Shown here piece after piece: positions 1 through 7,285 of a DNA stretch of 15,244 nucleotides. Positions within the stretch are counted from its first letter, which is position 1, and each line of letters begins with the position of its first letter. Source of the stretch: JBPBPI01 sp050954885. Its GTDB lineage: Bacteria; Pseudomonadota; Alphaproteobacteria; Caedimonadales; Caedimonadaceae. The DNA is taken from positions 1 to 15,244 of the forward strand of contig JBPBPI010000017.1 of NCBI GenBank assembly GCA_050954885.1, in the 5' to 3' direction. Under the pieces are notes generated by a model. That model was not told where the DNA came from. It was given only the letters and a program-made list of their open reading frames with translations, and did not search any database. Made by a program: the position numbers and the translations under genes.

Positions 1-1
1 G

Positions 2-115
2 CTTACTGATGTGCGGAAACGGCTAATCGACGACTACGAGGCAAGCAAACGTGCGCAGTCATCAAAGAACGACTCAGCTCATCCGGAGGAAGGCGAAGGG
101 CTCGACGACCTCTAG
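2..115 (+). CDS. C-terminal end of a small protein, probably terminase small subunit (5' partial)
   Basis: An open frame enters from the left edge and ends at TAG 113-115, giving 37 visible residues that start LTDVRKRLIDDYEASKRAQS and finish with an acidic tail (PEEGEGLDDL). The visible part has no diagnostic motif. The call rests on position: in lambda-type phages the gene immediately before the GpA-type large terminase is the small, DNA-recognising subunit (Nu1), whose C-terminal part contacts the large subunit. The helical, charged character fits that role. The large terminase start appears to overlap this gene by about 65 bases. It could instead be another small gene preceding the terminase; the missing 5' part would decide. 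Confidence 0.5.
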   Translation, partial: LTDVRKRLIDDYEASKRAQSSKNDSAHPEEGEGLDDL

Positions 116-2243
116 CACGTTGGAAGACATCTTTATCGGTTTGACGACTCTTCTTGAGCCGCCCGAAGATATCACCGTTTCGAATGCTGGCGAGAAATAC
201 GTTTACATCAACAATCCAGGTCAGCACGTCGGCTTCTTTTCAAACGAGCGGTCGCCTTACATGGTCGAGCCGGCCGATACACTCGTCAGTCGTGCGGTCG
301 AGGCGGTAATCTTCGTCGGCCCGGCGCAGAGCAGTAAGACGCAATCGCTCATTTTGAACTGGATGGCATATACGATCAAAGTCGACCCAGCCGACTTCAT
401 GGTCTATAACCCGTCGCAAAGCATTGCACGAGATTTCTCCAGTCGGCGTGTCGACCGCATGCTGCGCGAAAGCGCCGTGCTGAAGGCCGAGCTGCTTCCA
501 GACCGCGACGCAGACAACGTGTTCGACAAGCACCTGCGCAGCGGTGTCACCCTTAACCTTTCCTGGCCGTCGAAGAACACCCTGGCCGGTCGGCCGTTGC
601 CGAAGATCGCGCTTACCGACTATGACCGCATGGATGACGATATCGAGGGCGAAGGAAGCGCATTCGATCTGGCGAAGAAGCGCAATACCACCTTCAAGTC
701 CTTCGGCATGGTCCTGGCAGAATCGTCGCCGTCGCGCGAAGTGGAAGATCCGAAGTGGATTAAGCATTCGCCGCACGAAGCGCCGCCGTGCAAAGGCATT
801 ATCGCGCTCTACAATCGCGGTGATCGTCGCAAGCTCTACTGGCCTTGCCCGCACTGTTCGAAGTATTTCGAAGGCAGATGGGAGCTGCTTGAGTGGGATA
901 AGAAAGCCACCAAGTCGCAGTCGGCGAAGACGGTCCGCATGCGCTGCGAATACTGTCCGGAAAAGATTGCCTTCACGGACCGGCAAAGCATGTTGGAGTG
1001 GTCGGTCTGGCTCAAGGACGGGCAGACTGTCGCGGATGATGGTCGCATTGTCGGCGCTTGCGAACAGTCCAGGATCGCGTCGTTCTGGATGAATGGGACA
1101 GCAGCCGGGTTCACAACATGGGAAAACCTTGTCGCTACCTACCTGGACGCGATGGAGGATAAGGAACGAACGGGCGATGACGGCGCGCTGCGGAAGTTCT
1201 TTAACACGGATATCGGTGTGCCGTTCATTCCGGATCGGCCGGATGATGAGCTGCTTCCGGAGACGTTGAAAAGCCGTGCGGTCGTTCTGCCGTATATCGA
1301 GCCAACCGGAACCGACTTGGCCGATGTGACGATGATGATCTCGCGGGCGACGCCGAACGATGTTGTGCCGATTCAGCCGGCCATTGCGGCGGATATCCGC
1401 GCGTTGATCGCCACGGTGGACGTGCAGCGCGCGAGTTATGTCGTCCAGGTGCATGGCGTTTCGCCTGGAATGCCTTACGAGCTGACGGTGATAGACCGCT
1501 TCAAAATATCGAAGTCACTTCGGCTCGACGTGTCCGGCGAGCGGTTGCCGATCAGCCCGCACGCATACCTGGAGGATTGGCGCCAGATCGAGATGCTTGT
1601 GATGGCGCGCACATATCCGCTTGCGGACGGCACCGGGCGTCGCATGCAGATCAAGCTGACCGTGTGCGACTCTGGTGGTCAGGAAGGCGTTACGGCCAAG
1701 GCTTATGAGTTTCAGCGGCTCATGCGCCGCGAAGGCAAGTCCGGTCGTTTCCATCTCGTGAAGGGCATGCACGGCCCGCAAGTCATGCGCTCCCTGGTGC
1801 AGTATCCAGACAGCAACCAGCGCGGCTTCAACGCGGTTGCGCGCGGCGATGTGCCGGTGTTGTATCTCGGCTCCAACTTGCTCAAGGACGATTTGCGCGG
1901 CAGGCTCGACAGCACGGAGCCGGGCAAAGGCCGTTTTGTTTTCCCGAACTGGCTTGCCGATTTCTGGTTCTCGGAGATGACGAACGAGGTTCGTGTCAAA
2001 GGCCAGGGCTGGAAAAATCCAGGCGGGCGACGAAACGAAGCATGGGATCTTGCGTATTACGCGATAGGCGCGTGCTCGTCTTCGTTGACTGGCGTCGAGC
2101 GAATAAACTGGAGTAATCCGCCAACGTGGGCGGAAGTCCACGACAAGAACGATTTGGTTATACTGGCGGTCGGGAAGGAAAAGTTTGCCAACAAAGGTAT
2201 TGTGGGCTATGACTTCTCGGAGCTAGGCAAGAAAATGGGCTAG
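51..2243 (+). CDS. A: Terminase large subunit, GpA family (ATPase plus nuclease)
   Basis: This is the packaging motor subunit: it cuts concatemeric DNA at cos and drives it into the prohead through the portal using ATP. The 730-residue product, against 641 for lambda gpA, carries a Walker A-like loop GPAQSSKTQS (residues 90-99). An acidic segment LTDYDRMDDDIEGEGS (188-203) matches the lambda Walker B region. A CxxC pair follows (CPHC 266-269, CEYC 299-302), as in GpA proteins. FNTDIGVPF (384-392) resembles the conserved NT.LG segment. The nuclease half shows three acidic positions aligned by motif with lambda: D457 in TVDVQ, D540 in VCDSGG and D666 in NEAWDLAYYA. The GTG start at 51 is chosen because GAGG (38-41) sits 9 bases upstream. 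It also leaves about 29 residues before the GL..L segment, like the lambda N-terminus that binds the small subunit. The other in-frame start, TTG at 120, has no ribosome site. Family assignment is secure; the start is less so. Confidence 0.95.
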   Translation: MRSHQRTTQLIRRKAKGSTTSSTLEDIFIGLTTLLEPPEDITVSNAGEKYVYINNPGQHVGFFSNERSPYMVEPADTLVSRAVEAVIFVGPAQSSKTQSLILNWMAYTIKVDPADFMVYNPSQSIARDFSSRRVDRMLRESAVLKAELLPDRDADNVFDKHLRSGVTLNLSWPSKNTLAGRPLPKIALTDYDRMDDDIEGEGSAFDLAKKRNTTFKSFGMVLAESSPSREVEDPKWIKHSPHEAPPCKGIIALYNRGDRRKLYWPCPHCSKYFEGRWELLEWDKKATKSQSAKTVRMRCEYCPEKIAFTDRQSMLEWSVWLKDGQTVADDGRIVGACEQSRIASFWMNGTAAGFTTWENLVATYLDAMEDKERTGDDGALRKFFNTDIGVPFIPDRPDDELLPETLKSRAVVLPYIEPTGTDLADVTMMISRATPNDVVPIQPAIAADIRALIATVDVQRASYVVQVHGVSPGMPYELTVIDRFKISKSLRLDVSGERLPISPHAYLEDWRQIEMLVMARTYPLADGTGRRMQIKLTVCDSGGQEGVTAKAYEFQRLMRREGKSGRFHLVKGMHGPQVMRSLVQYPDSNQRGFNAVARGDVPVLYLGSNLLKDDLRGRLDSTEPGKGRFVFPNWLADFWFSEMTNEVRVKGQGWKNPGGRRNEAWDLAYYAIGACSSSLTGVERINWSNPPTWAEVHDKNDLVILAVGKEKFANKGIVGYDFSELGKKMG

Positions 2244-2252
2244 GATACCAGC

Positions 2253-2513
2253 ATGAGTGGCAGCGTTACCTCGCCGCGCCCGACAGCATTGCAGTATCTT
2301 CAGTCGTTGGAAGATGCGTATTTCCAGCTCGTTCGTGGCGGCATGGTCGCCACGATCACCGATGAAAACCTGGAGTCGGTGACGTATAGCAAGACCGATA
2401 TGCCGACGATGTTGTCGCTCATGCAACAGCTCCAGCAGCGTTGCCCGACCTACCAGTCGCCGCTGCTGCCGGATCTTCGGCGCACACATCGCGCAATCGG
2501 ATTTATTTTCTGA
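2253..2513 (+). CDS. W: gpW-like head-tail joining protein
   Basis: An 86-residue protein in the lambda W position, between terminase and portal. Lambda gpW (68 aa) binds the filled head at the portal and is needed before FII and the tail can attach. Visible similarity to the gpW fold: an N-terminal helix (residues 11-27), then RGGMVATITDENLESVTYS (28-46). This matches the gpW beta hairpin, typically G(K/R)..a.v...g..v.y. A second helix DMPTMLSLMQQLQQRC (49-64) and a basic, aromatic end RRTHRAIGFIF (76-86) resemble the RRRGPAGFYV tail of gpW. The ribosome site AGGA (2242-2245) is built partly from the terminase TAG stop, 7 bases before ATG. Its TGA overlaps the portal ATG by one base (TGATG at 2511-2515). 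Confidence 0.8.
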   Translation: MSGSVTSPRPTALQYLQSLEDAYFQLVRGGMVATITDENLESVTYSKTDMPTMLSLMQQLQQRCPTYQSPLLPDLRRTHRAIGFIF

Positions 2514-4249
2514 TGAGTGAGACGACTGTTCCTGCGGTTCGCGAAGGCGGCGACCTTCGTGTCTACCAGGACGGCGCGGTCCAGCGTGGAAGCAATTCCC
2601 CGTTCGACGGCGCGGATCGTTTCGGTCCGGAAGTGCTCACATGGGATGCTTCGTTCGCGTCGCCGGATTCCGCGATCAACAACAGCAAGCCGCTTGTCGA
2701 TGCGCGCGTTCGCGATGTGGCGCGCAACAACGGGCTCATTGCCGGCGCGATCACGACGCACAAGGACAGCATCGTCGGCGCGCAGTTCCGACTGAATGCG
2801 AAGCCGAAGTGGCGCTACCTGTCGACGCTCGACGCGCGGTTCACGCCTGAATGGGCCAAGACGTTTCAGCAGACGATGGAGGACCGTTTCAACCTCCTGG
2901 CCGACAGCAATTCGAACTGGCTCGACTACACGCGGCGCAACACGCTCACCAGCATGATCCGCATGGCCGTGGGTGTGTTCTTCAAGACCGGCGAGATCTG
3001 TGCGCCGGTCGAGTGGATACGTAACGATCCGACGCGCCCGGTCCAGACCGCCGTGCATCTCGTGTCGTCAGACCGCTTGTGCAATCCGAACAACATCATG
3101 GATACGGCGACGCTGCGCCGTGGTGTGCAGTTCGACGGCAACGGTGCGCCGCTGGCGTATAACGTGCTCGACCAGGACCCGTATGCGTTCTATTCGGGCC
3201 TTGTTGGTGGCGGTGTCGGGCAAACCTGGACAACCGTGCCGGCGCGCAAGCCGTGGGGCCGGACGCAGTTTATTCACATAATCGAGCAGCAAGATCCCGA
3301 TCAGACGCGCGGCGTTTCGGATCTTGTCACGGCGTTGACGCAGACGCGCATGCTCAAGAACTTCCAGCGCATCACGCTCCAGAACGCCGTCATTAACGCC
3401 AGCATCGCCGCAGTGGTCGAATCCGAACTGCCTTCGGATATGGTCAAGAACATGATTGCGGGCGGCGACGGAATGACGCCCGACGCCATGCAGCAGGCAT
3501 ACGGCTCGTTCTTGAGCATGATGGAGGCGTATGTCGCGAACGCGCCGAACATCCGTGTCGGCGGCGCCAAGGTTGCGCATACGTTTCCGGGCACCAAGCT
3601 CAACGTCAAGACGCTCGGCACTCCAGGCGGTGTCGGAACGGACTTCGAAAAGTCGTTCATCCGGCACATGGCTGCGGCGCTCAACTTGAGCTACGAAGAG
3701 CTGTCCCGCGACTTGAGCGATACGAACTATACCAGCATCCGCGCCGGCATCGCGCAGACCAGCCGCACCATGAAGGCGCGCAAGCGCAACGTGGCCGACC
3801 GGTTCGCCACCGAAGTCTACGCGCTGGTCTACGAAGAGTGGTTGAACGATGGACTCGGCGCGCTGCCGCCCGGCGTCGATCCGGCGATCTTCTACCAGCC
3901 GCTCGCCAAAGAGGCGCTGACAAGCTGCCAGTGGATCGCCAGCGGGCGCGGACAGATCGATGAGATGAAGGAAACGCAAGCTGCGATCCTTCGTATCGCG
4001 GCCGGGCTGTCGACGTATGAGATCGAGTGCGCGCAGCTCGGCTATGACTTCCGCGACATCTTCGAACAGGCGCAGCGCGAGCAAGAGCAGATCACAACGG
4101 ACAAGCTCGTCTTTACGCTCGCGGCGGGCGGTCAAGGCGGCGGCGGGCAGAGCGGCGTCGTCGATAAGCCGACAGCCGCATCGGCCGATCCGGAGGATAA
4201 AGATCCGGAGACAGACCCACCGACAACCAAGGCGCCTGCGGATGAGTAG
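2513..4249 (+). CDS. B: Portal protein, lambda gpB family
   Basis: The portal forms the dodecameric ring at one head vertex through which DNA enters and leaves and to which the tail joins. The 578-residue product, against 533 for lambda gpB, shows family landmarks. These are VRDVARNNGLIAGAI (66-80), followed by a SIVG segment (86-89) typical of the vR..RN...a.gai....vVG block; FFKTGEI (156-162); and DQTRGVSD (263-270) after an FIHI strand, matching the R.gQ.RGvs motif. The C-terminus (about 535-578) is low complexity: a Gly-rich run and then a Pro/Asp/Thr-rich acidic tail. The open frame extends upstream to 2441, but ATG 2513 is the natural start because it overlaps the W stop (TGATG). No strong ribosome site precedes it, so coupling to W is likely. 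The lambda portal is cleaved at its N-terminus in the head; whether this one is cannot be seen. Confidence 0.95.
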   Translation: MSETTVPAVREGGDLRVYQDGAVQRGSNSPFDGADRFGPEVLTWDASFASPDSAINNSKPLVDARVRDVARNNGLIAGAITTHKDSIVGAQFRLNAKPKWRYLSTLDARFTPEWAKTFQQTMEDRFNLLADSNSNWLDYTRRNTLTSMIRMAVGVFFKTGEICAPVEWIRNDPTRPVQTAVHLVSSDRLCNPNNIMDTATLRRGVQFDGNGAPLAYNVLDQDPYAFYSGLVGGGVGQTWTTVPARKPWGRTQFIHIIEQQDPDQTRGVSDLVTALTQTRMLKNFQRITLQNAVINASIAAVVESELPSDMVKNMIAGGDGMTPDAMQQAYGSFLSMMEAYVANAPNIRVGGAKVAHTFPGTKLNVKTLGTPGGVGTDFEKSFIRHMAAALNLSYEELSRDLSDTNYTSIRAGIAQTSRTMKARKRNVADRFATEVYALVYEEWLNDGLGALPPGVDPAIFYQPLAKEALTSCQWIASGRGQIDEMKETQAAILRIAAGLSTYEIECAQLGYDFRDIFEQAQREQEQITTDKLVFTLAAGGQGGGGQSGVVDKPTAASADPEDKDPETDPPTTKAPADE

Positions 4250-5618
4250 CTATACAGCGCGCAATGCGCTTGAGGATCTTGTCAGCCGGCCTTCCATGGT
4301 CGCAAGAGATTATGCGGAAAGCGGCGCGTCACCGGATCACGGCGGCTTACTGTTCGCGGATATCCGTTCGCTTGCTTCCGCCGATATGGAGCGCGAGCAG
4401 AAACTAGCTGCCGAGCGGCGTGTCGAGACCCTATCGTTCTACGGCCTGTCGATGCCGGAAGCGGATGCAGACAGCAAGCCGTTTGCGTTCTCCAACGGTC
4501 TTGCGATCATTCCGGTTCATGGCCTGTTGATCAACCGGTTTCCGTATTCGTGGGGTTTCGTCACTGGTTACAACTTCATTCGTAACCAACTCCAGGCCGC
4601 AGAAGCAGATCCGGATGTTACCGGCATTGTTTTCGATGTCAGCAGCGGCGGCGGCAGCACGAACGGCCTTCAGGAAACGGCAGACGCCATCACGGCCGGA
4701 AAGAAGCCGTCCATGGCCGTCGTTGACGCGTCTGCGTATTCGGCCGCGTATTGGCTGGCGTCAGCCTGCGACAAGATCTCCATGACGCCATCGGGCGGCG
4801 TGGGCTCGATTGGCACGATCAGCATGCGGCTCGACGTTAGCGAGGCGATGGGCAAGGCCGGCGTTAAGCTGAACCTGTTCACGGCCGGCGCGTTCAAAGG
4901 CGACGGCTGGTCGGCGACCGCGATGACCAAGGCAGAAGGTGAGCGCATCCAGGATATCGTTGATAAAACGAATGCGCCGTTTCTTGCCGCCGTTGCTGCG
5001 AACCGGAAGATCCCTGTTGCAACCGTGGCCGGATTTGAGGCTGGTTGTTTCTACGGACAGGATGCGTTAGATAGCAAGCTGATCGATGCTATTGCGATCC
5101 CGTCTGCTGCCATCGAGAACTTCTTCAATGACGATCCGGAAGATAGCCTTGATTCGCCACCGGACGGCAACGAAGTTGATACACCATCCGCACAAACAGG
5201 ACAGAACACCATGACCGATGAAGAGATCGTTGCCGCCCGTCAGGCCGATGTGAAGGCCGAGCGTGACCGCAGCAAGGGCATCATGCAGCACGTCGAGTCC
5301 AAGGGGCGCGAAACGTTGGCGAGCCATCTCGCCTACGAAACGTCCATGAGCGTCGACGAAGCCGGCAAGATCCTGGCAGCGGCGCCGAAGCCGGCCGAGC
5401 CGGCCAAGACCACCGTCATCGAGGCGCCCGCGCAGCCGACCGCAGCCGGTGCGCCGAACGCGCTCAAGACCGTGATGGACAAGCAGGGCGGTGCTGGCGT
5501 GACACCGGAAGCAGGTTCGGGCGGCGATGCCGGGAACACCGGCGAGTCGACGCAGGCGGCGAAGCCGGAAGAAGTCACGGTGCTCGCCCGTTTCCGCGAG
5601 ATGCACGGCGGCAAGTAA
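4242..5618 (+). CDS. C: Head maturation protease, S49/SppA type (gpC-like), with scaffold region at the C-terminus
   Basis: A 458-residue protein equivalent to lambda gpC (439 aa), a serine protease that processes proheads from inside. Residues about 83-285 form an S49 (SppA/ClpP-like) domain. It opens with an IIPVHGLLINR strand-loop (89-99) and continues with DPDVTGIVFDVSSGGG (123-138). The Ser-Lys pair is inferred as S167 (in ASAYSAAYWLAS) and K219 (in TAGAFKGDG). Their 52-residue spacing equals that of the Ser147/Lys199 dyad of Bacillus subtilis SppA. The usual SGGYW or SAGYW is SAAYW here. From residue 324 the protein is helical, charged and then Ala/Pro/Gly-rich, the scaffold portion. 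The start ATG 4242 overlaps the portal stop by 8 bases (ATGAGTAG); in-frame sequence upstream of it lies inside the portal gene and is rejected. Confidence 0.93.
   Translation: MSSYTARNALEDLVSRPSMVARDYAESGASPDHGGLLFADIRSLASADMEREQKLAAERRVETLSFYGLSMPEADADSKPFAFSNGLAIIPVHGLLINRFPYSWGFVTGYNFIRNQLQAAEADPDVTGIVFDVSSGGGSTNGLQETADAITAGKKPSMAVVDASAYSAAYWLASACDKISMTPSGGVGSIGTISMRLDVSEAMGKAGVKLNLFTAGAFKGDGWSATAMTKAEGERIQDIVDKTNAPFLAAVAANRKIPVATVAGFEAGCFYGQDALDSKLIDAIAIPSAAIENFFNDDPEDSLDSPPDGNEVDTPSAQTGQNTMTDEEIVAARQADVKAERDRSKGIMQHVESKGRETLASHLAYETSMSVDEAGKILAAAPKPAEPAKTTVIEAPAQPTAAGAPNALKTVMDKQGGAGVTPEAGSGGDAGNTGESTQAAKPEEVTVLARFREMHGGK
5198..5201 (+). promoter_or_regulatory. Internal ribosome binding site for the nested scaffold
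   Basis: AGGA lies 9 bases before ATG 5211, within the protease reading frame. It decides the proposed internal start of the scaffold. Confidence 0.55.
5211..5618 (+). CDS. Capsid scaffold protein, nested in frame at the 3' end of the protease gene (Nu3-like)
   Basis: In lambda the scaffold Nu3 is made from an internal start inside C, in the same frame, so protease and scaffold share a C-terminus. The same layout is visible here. An in-frame ATG at 5211 follows AGGA (5198-5201) with a 9-base gap, and marks the switch from the acidic linker after the protease domain to a helical segment (MTDEEIVAARQADVKAERDR...). The 135-residue product has predicted coiled-coil-prone charged helices (first 60 residues or so), an Ala/Pro-rich linker, a Gly/Thr-rich stretch and a short helix near the C-terminus (VTVLARFREMH), where scaffolds often bind capsid protein. 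Separate synthesis is inferred from the start site and the lambda precedent, not observed. Confidence 0.72.
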   Translation: MTDEEIVAARQADVKAERDRSKGIMQHVESKGRETLASHLAYETSMSVDEAGKILAAAPKPAEPAKTTVIEAPAQPTAAGAPNALKTVMDKQGGAGVTPEAGSGGDAGNTGESTQAAKPEEVTVLARFREMHGGK

Positions 5619-5638
5619 AGGGACTTCCATTAGTCCTT
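5619..5638 (+). other. Small hairpin in the C/Nu3 to D gap
   Basis: The 66-base gap 5619-5684 starts right after the protease stop with an inverted repeat, AGGGACT/AGTCCTT. It gives seven pairs including one G-T wobble and a 6-base loop (TCCATT). No T-run follows, so it is not an intrinsic terminator. It could stabilise the upstream mRNA end or be chance. The rest of the gap holds only a GAGAGA ribosome site (5671-5676) for the next gene. Confidence 0.35.
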
Positions 5639-5684
5639 GACTTCCGCTACTTTACTTCATCAGTTCAAGCGAGAGACGTAAGAG

Positions 5685-6074
5685 ATGACGTATCCCATTC
5701 CCGCGATGTCCCCGTATCCGCAGGTTATCGCGGGCGGGTTTACGCTCGAAGGCTCCACCCAGCCGTTCGAATTGTTCTGCGGCGACCAGCGTGTCAAGAC
5801 CGAAGCCTACTTGGCTGGCGCGACGGCCATTCCGCAGTTCACTCCCTGCACCGTCGACGCGACGGGCATGCTCGCGGTGTGGGACGGCGGCGCCACCACG
5901 ACGCCGCACGTCATCACCGCGCAGCCGATTGCGGCGGCGACGCTCGGCCCGTGCTACATCGGCGGCGGCTTCAATCACGAGGCGCTTTCCTGGCCGGCGA
6001 CCGTCACGACGCTCGGCGCCCGCAAGGCCGCGTTCCGCAACATCGGCGGCATCGGGGTCAATGCGCTGATCTGA
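5685..6074 (+). CDS. D: Head decoration protein, gpD-like
   Basis: Trimeric decoration proteins of the gpD family cap the expanded capsid and hold it against internal DNA pressure. The 129-residue product is slightly longer than lambda gpD (110 aa). It shares the family pattern: an extended N-terminus that would lie on the capsid surface, LAVWDGG (63-69, compare LVAWDG in gpD), then HVITAQPIAAAT (75-86). After that come EALSWP (99-104, compare DVLWP) and KAAFRNIGGI (114-123, compare RTAFAGTAISI). It lies directly before the capsid gene, as in lambda. A purine stretch GAGAGA precedes ATG by 8 bases. Third codon positions are strongly G/C, as in the neighbouring capsid gene, which fits high expression. 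Confidence 0.88.
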   Translation: MTYPIPAMSPYPQVIAGGFTLEGSTQPFELFCGDQRVKTEAYLAGATAIPQFTPCTVDATGMLAVWDGGATTTPHVITAQPIAAATLGPCYIGGGFNHEALSWPATVTTLGARKAAFRNIGGIGVNALI

Positions 6075-6115
6075 CCAAGGCGTAGTCCTGGTTTTCCGCA
6101 ACAGTTCTACGTTCT

Positions 6116-6120
6116 GAGGG
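6116..6120 (+). promoter_or_regulatory. Strong ribosome binding site of the major capsid gene
   Basis: GAGGG lies 9 bases before ATG 6130, inside the 55-base gap after the decoration gene. It is among the better sites in the window, as expected for the most abundant protein. A weak CGTAG/CTACG inverted repeat (6081-6111) with a long loop lies just upstream and may be chance. Confidence 0.6.
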
Positions 6121-6129
6121 AATACACAC

Positions 6130-7206
6130 ATGCCGCTTCCGCTCTACGGCACCGCGACGCTCATGGGTCTCTTCACCGAGCCGCTGAACCAGCCGCCGCC
6201 GCCCTTCTGGCTGAACTTCTTTCCGAACACGTTCAATTCGAACAGCGATACGATCCTGTTCGACGACGTGGACGTGCAGGAGCGCCGTCTCGCGCCGTTC
6301 GTGGCGCCCAACGTGCAGGGCCGATATCTGCGCTCGCGCGGCTTCAGCACGAAGTCGTTCAAGCCGGCCTACCTCAAGCCGAAGCACGTTGTCGATCCGT
6401 CGCGGTCGCGCACGCGTCGTCCCGGTGAACCGCTGCTGGGCAACCTGTCGCAGATGGACCGGCATCTCCAGATCGTCGCCGACAACATGCGCGTCGAGAA
6501 TCAGGTCATCCAGAACCGCCTGGAGCACATGGCCTGTTCGGGCGTCGTCAACGGCTACGTCGATGTGATCGGCGACGACTACCCCACGTCCCGCGTCGAC
6601 TACGGCCGCGATCCGTCGCTGACCATCACCCTGTCGGGCGCCTCGCTCTGGTCGCAGGCGACCGCCACGCCGCTGATCGACATCCAGACCGGGCGCAATC
6701 TCGCGTTCAAGCTCGGCCGTGCGCCCGTCAGTGATCTCGTCATGGGCACCGCTGCCTATGAAGCGTTCTCGCAGACCAACCATCCCGACGTGCAGCTCCT
6801 TCTGAGCAACCAGCGGGCCGGTGGCAACAGCTCGTTCAACACCACGCCGTTCGTGGATGTGAACGGCCTGAACGCCAACGTCGCCAGCATGGGCACCATC
6901 CAGGGCATCAACACCCCGGCGATCCGGTTGTGGGTCTACAACGACTACTACGAGAACTCCGACTGGTCGCGCACCGACTACATCGATCCGGGTCTGGTGA
7001 TCGGCATCGGCGGCGCGTTCGCGGCGGGCGGCATCAAGGCGTATGGTGCCATCCAGGACCACACGTCGGGCTTCATCTCGACCGACGTGTATCCGAAGAT
7101 GTGGGAAGAGACCGGCGATCCGGCAGCGGTCTTTACCATGTGCCAGTCCGCGCCGATGCTGATATCGATGCGGCCGAACAACGTCTTCGTGATGAAGGTC
7201 GTCTAA
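6130..7206 (+). CDS. E: Major capsid protein, gpE family
   Basis: The main shell protein, 358 residues against 341 for lambda gpE, so no large extra domain is expected. Family landmarks are visible. An N-terminal arm is followed by TILFDDVDVQERRLAPFVAP (41-60), matching the F.....e..laP.v.p block. Then comes RGFSTKSFKPAYLKPKHVVDP (70-90), followed by RRPGEPLLGNLS (96-107), the most recognisable gpE-family segment. The C-terminal half contains GTAAYEAF and LWVYNDYYE, typical of the family's G...y..... and iw.Y...Y segments. It has no N-terminal delta domain of the HK97 type, consistent with a separately made scaffold. Codons end almost always in G or C: a sampled run at 6541-6600 has 19 of 20. 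An intrinsic terminator follows 25 bases after the stop. Confidence 0.95.
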   Translation: MPLPLYGTATLMGLFTEPLNQPPPPFWLNFFPNTFNSNSDTILFDDVDVQERRLAPFVAPNVQGRYLRSRGFSTKSFKPAYLKPKHVVDPSRSRTRRPGEPLLGNLSQMDRHLQIVADNMRVENQVIQNRLEHMACSGVVNGYVDVIGDDYPTSRVDYGRDPSLTITLSGASLWSQATATPLIDIQTGRNLAFKLGRAPVSDLVMGTAAYEAFSQTNHPDVQLLLSNQRAGGNSSFNTTPFVDVNGLNANVASMGTIQGINTPAIRLWVYNDYYENSDWSRTDYIDPGLVIGIGGAFAAGGIKAYGAIQDHTSGFISTDVYPKMWEETGDPAAVFTMCQSAPMLISMRPNNVFVMKVV

Positions 7207-7230
7207 CCGGCGACCAGCACCACAACGAGC

Positions 7231-7255
7231 AGCCTCGCCTTCGGGCGAGGCTTTT
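7231..7255 (+). terminator. Intrinsic terminator after the capsid gene
   Basis: A perfect 9-bp stem (AGCCTCGCC 7231-7239 with GGCGAGGCT 7244-7252) closes a TTCG loop as the extra-stable cUUCGg tetraloop, and a short T-run (7252-7255) follows. The T-run is brief and interrupted by CC, so it may be only partly efficient. It could let abundant capsid message end here while a fraction, or antiterminated polymerase, continues into the tail genes. It could also protect the 3' end of the capsid mRNA. Confidence 0.85.
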
Positions 7256-7285
7256 CCGTAAGCAGTTCACGAGAAAGCACAGAAC

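Noticed and set aside
240..1454. 404-residue open frame on the minus strand opposite the terminase gene
   Set aside because: It is antisense to a clear GpA gene, is very Arg/His-rich and has no motifs. GC-rich codon use opposite real genes commonly leaves such frames open.
2441..2512. Upstream in-frame extension of the portal frame to 2441
   Set aside because: It overlaps the end of W and encodes nothing like a portal N-terminus; ATG 2513 overlaps the W stop.
3068..4135. 355-residue minus-strand open frame opposite the portal gene
   Set aside because: Shadow of the portal reading frame; composition is Arg/Asp/Val-rich without recognisable domains or a ribosome site.
4017..4241. Upstream in-frame extension of the protease frame
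   Set aside because: It lies in the portal gene and reads as Ser/Arg-rich noise; ATG 4242 with the 8-base overlap is the natural start.
5637..5665. TTGACT resembling a -35 box before the decoration gene
   Set aside because: No acceptable -10 hexamer is found at 16-18 bases; one good hexamer alone is expected by chance.
5700..5734. 8-bp inverted repeat CCCGCGAT/ATCGCGGG near the start of the decoration gene
   Set aside because: The 19-base loop and the GC-rich sequence make a chance match likely; nothing else supports a function.
6058..7062. 334-residue minus-strand open frame opposite the capsid gene
   Set aside because: Mirrors the strong codon bias of the capsid gene; Arg/Val/Asp-rich with no family resemblance.
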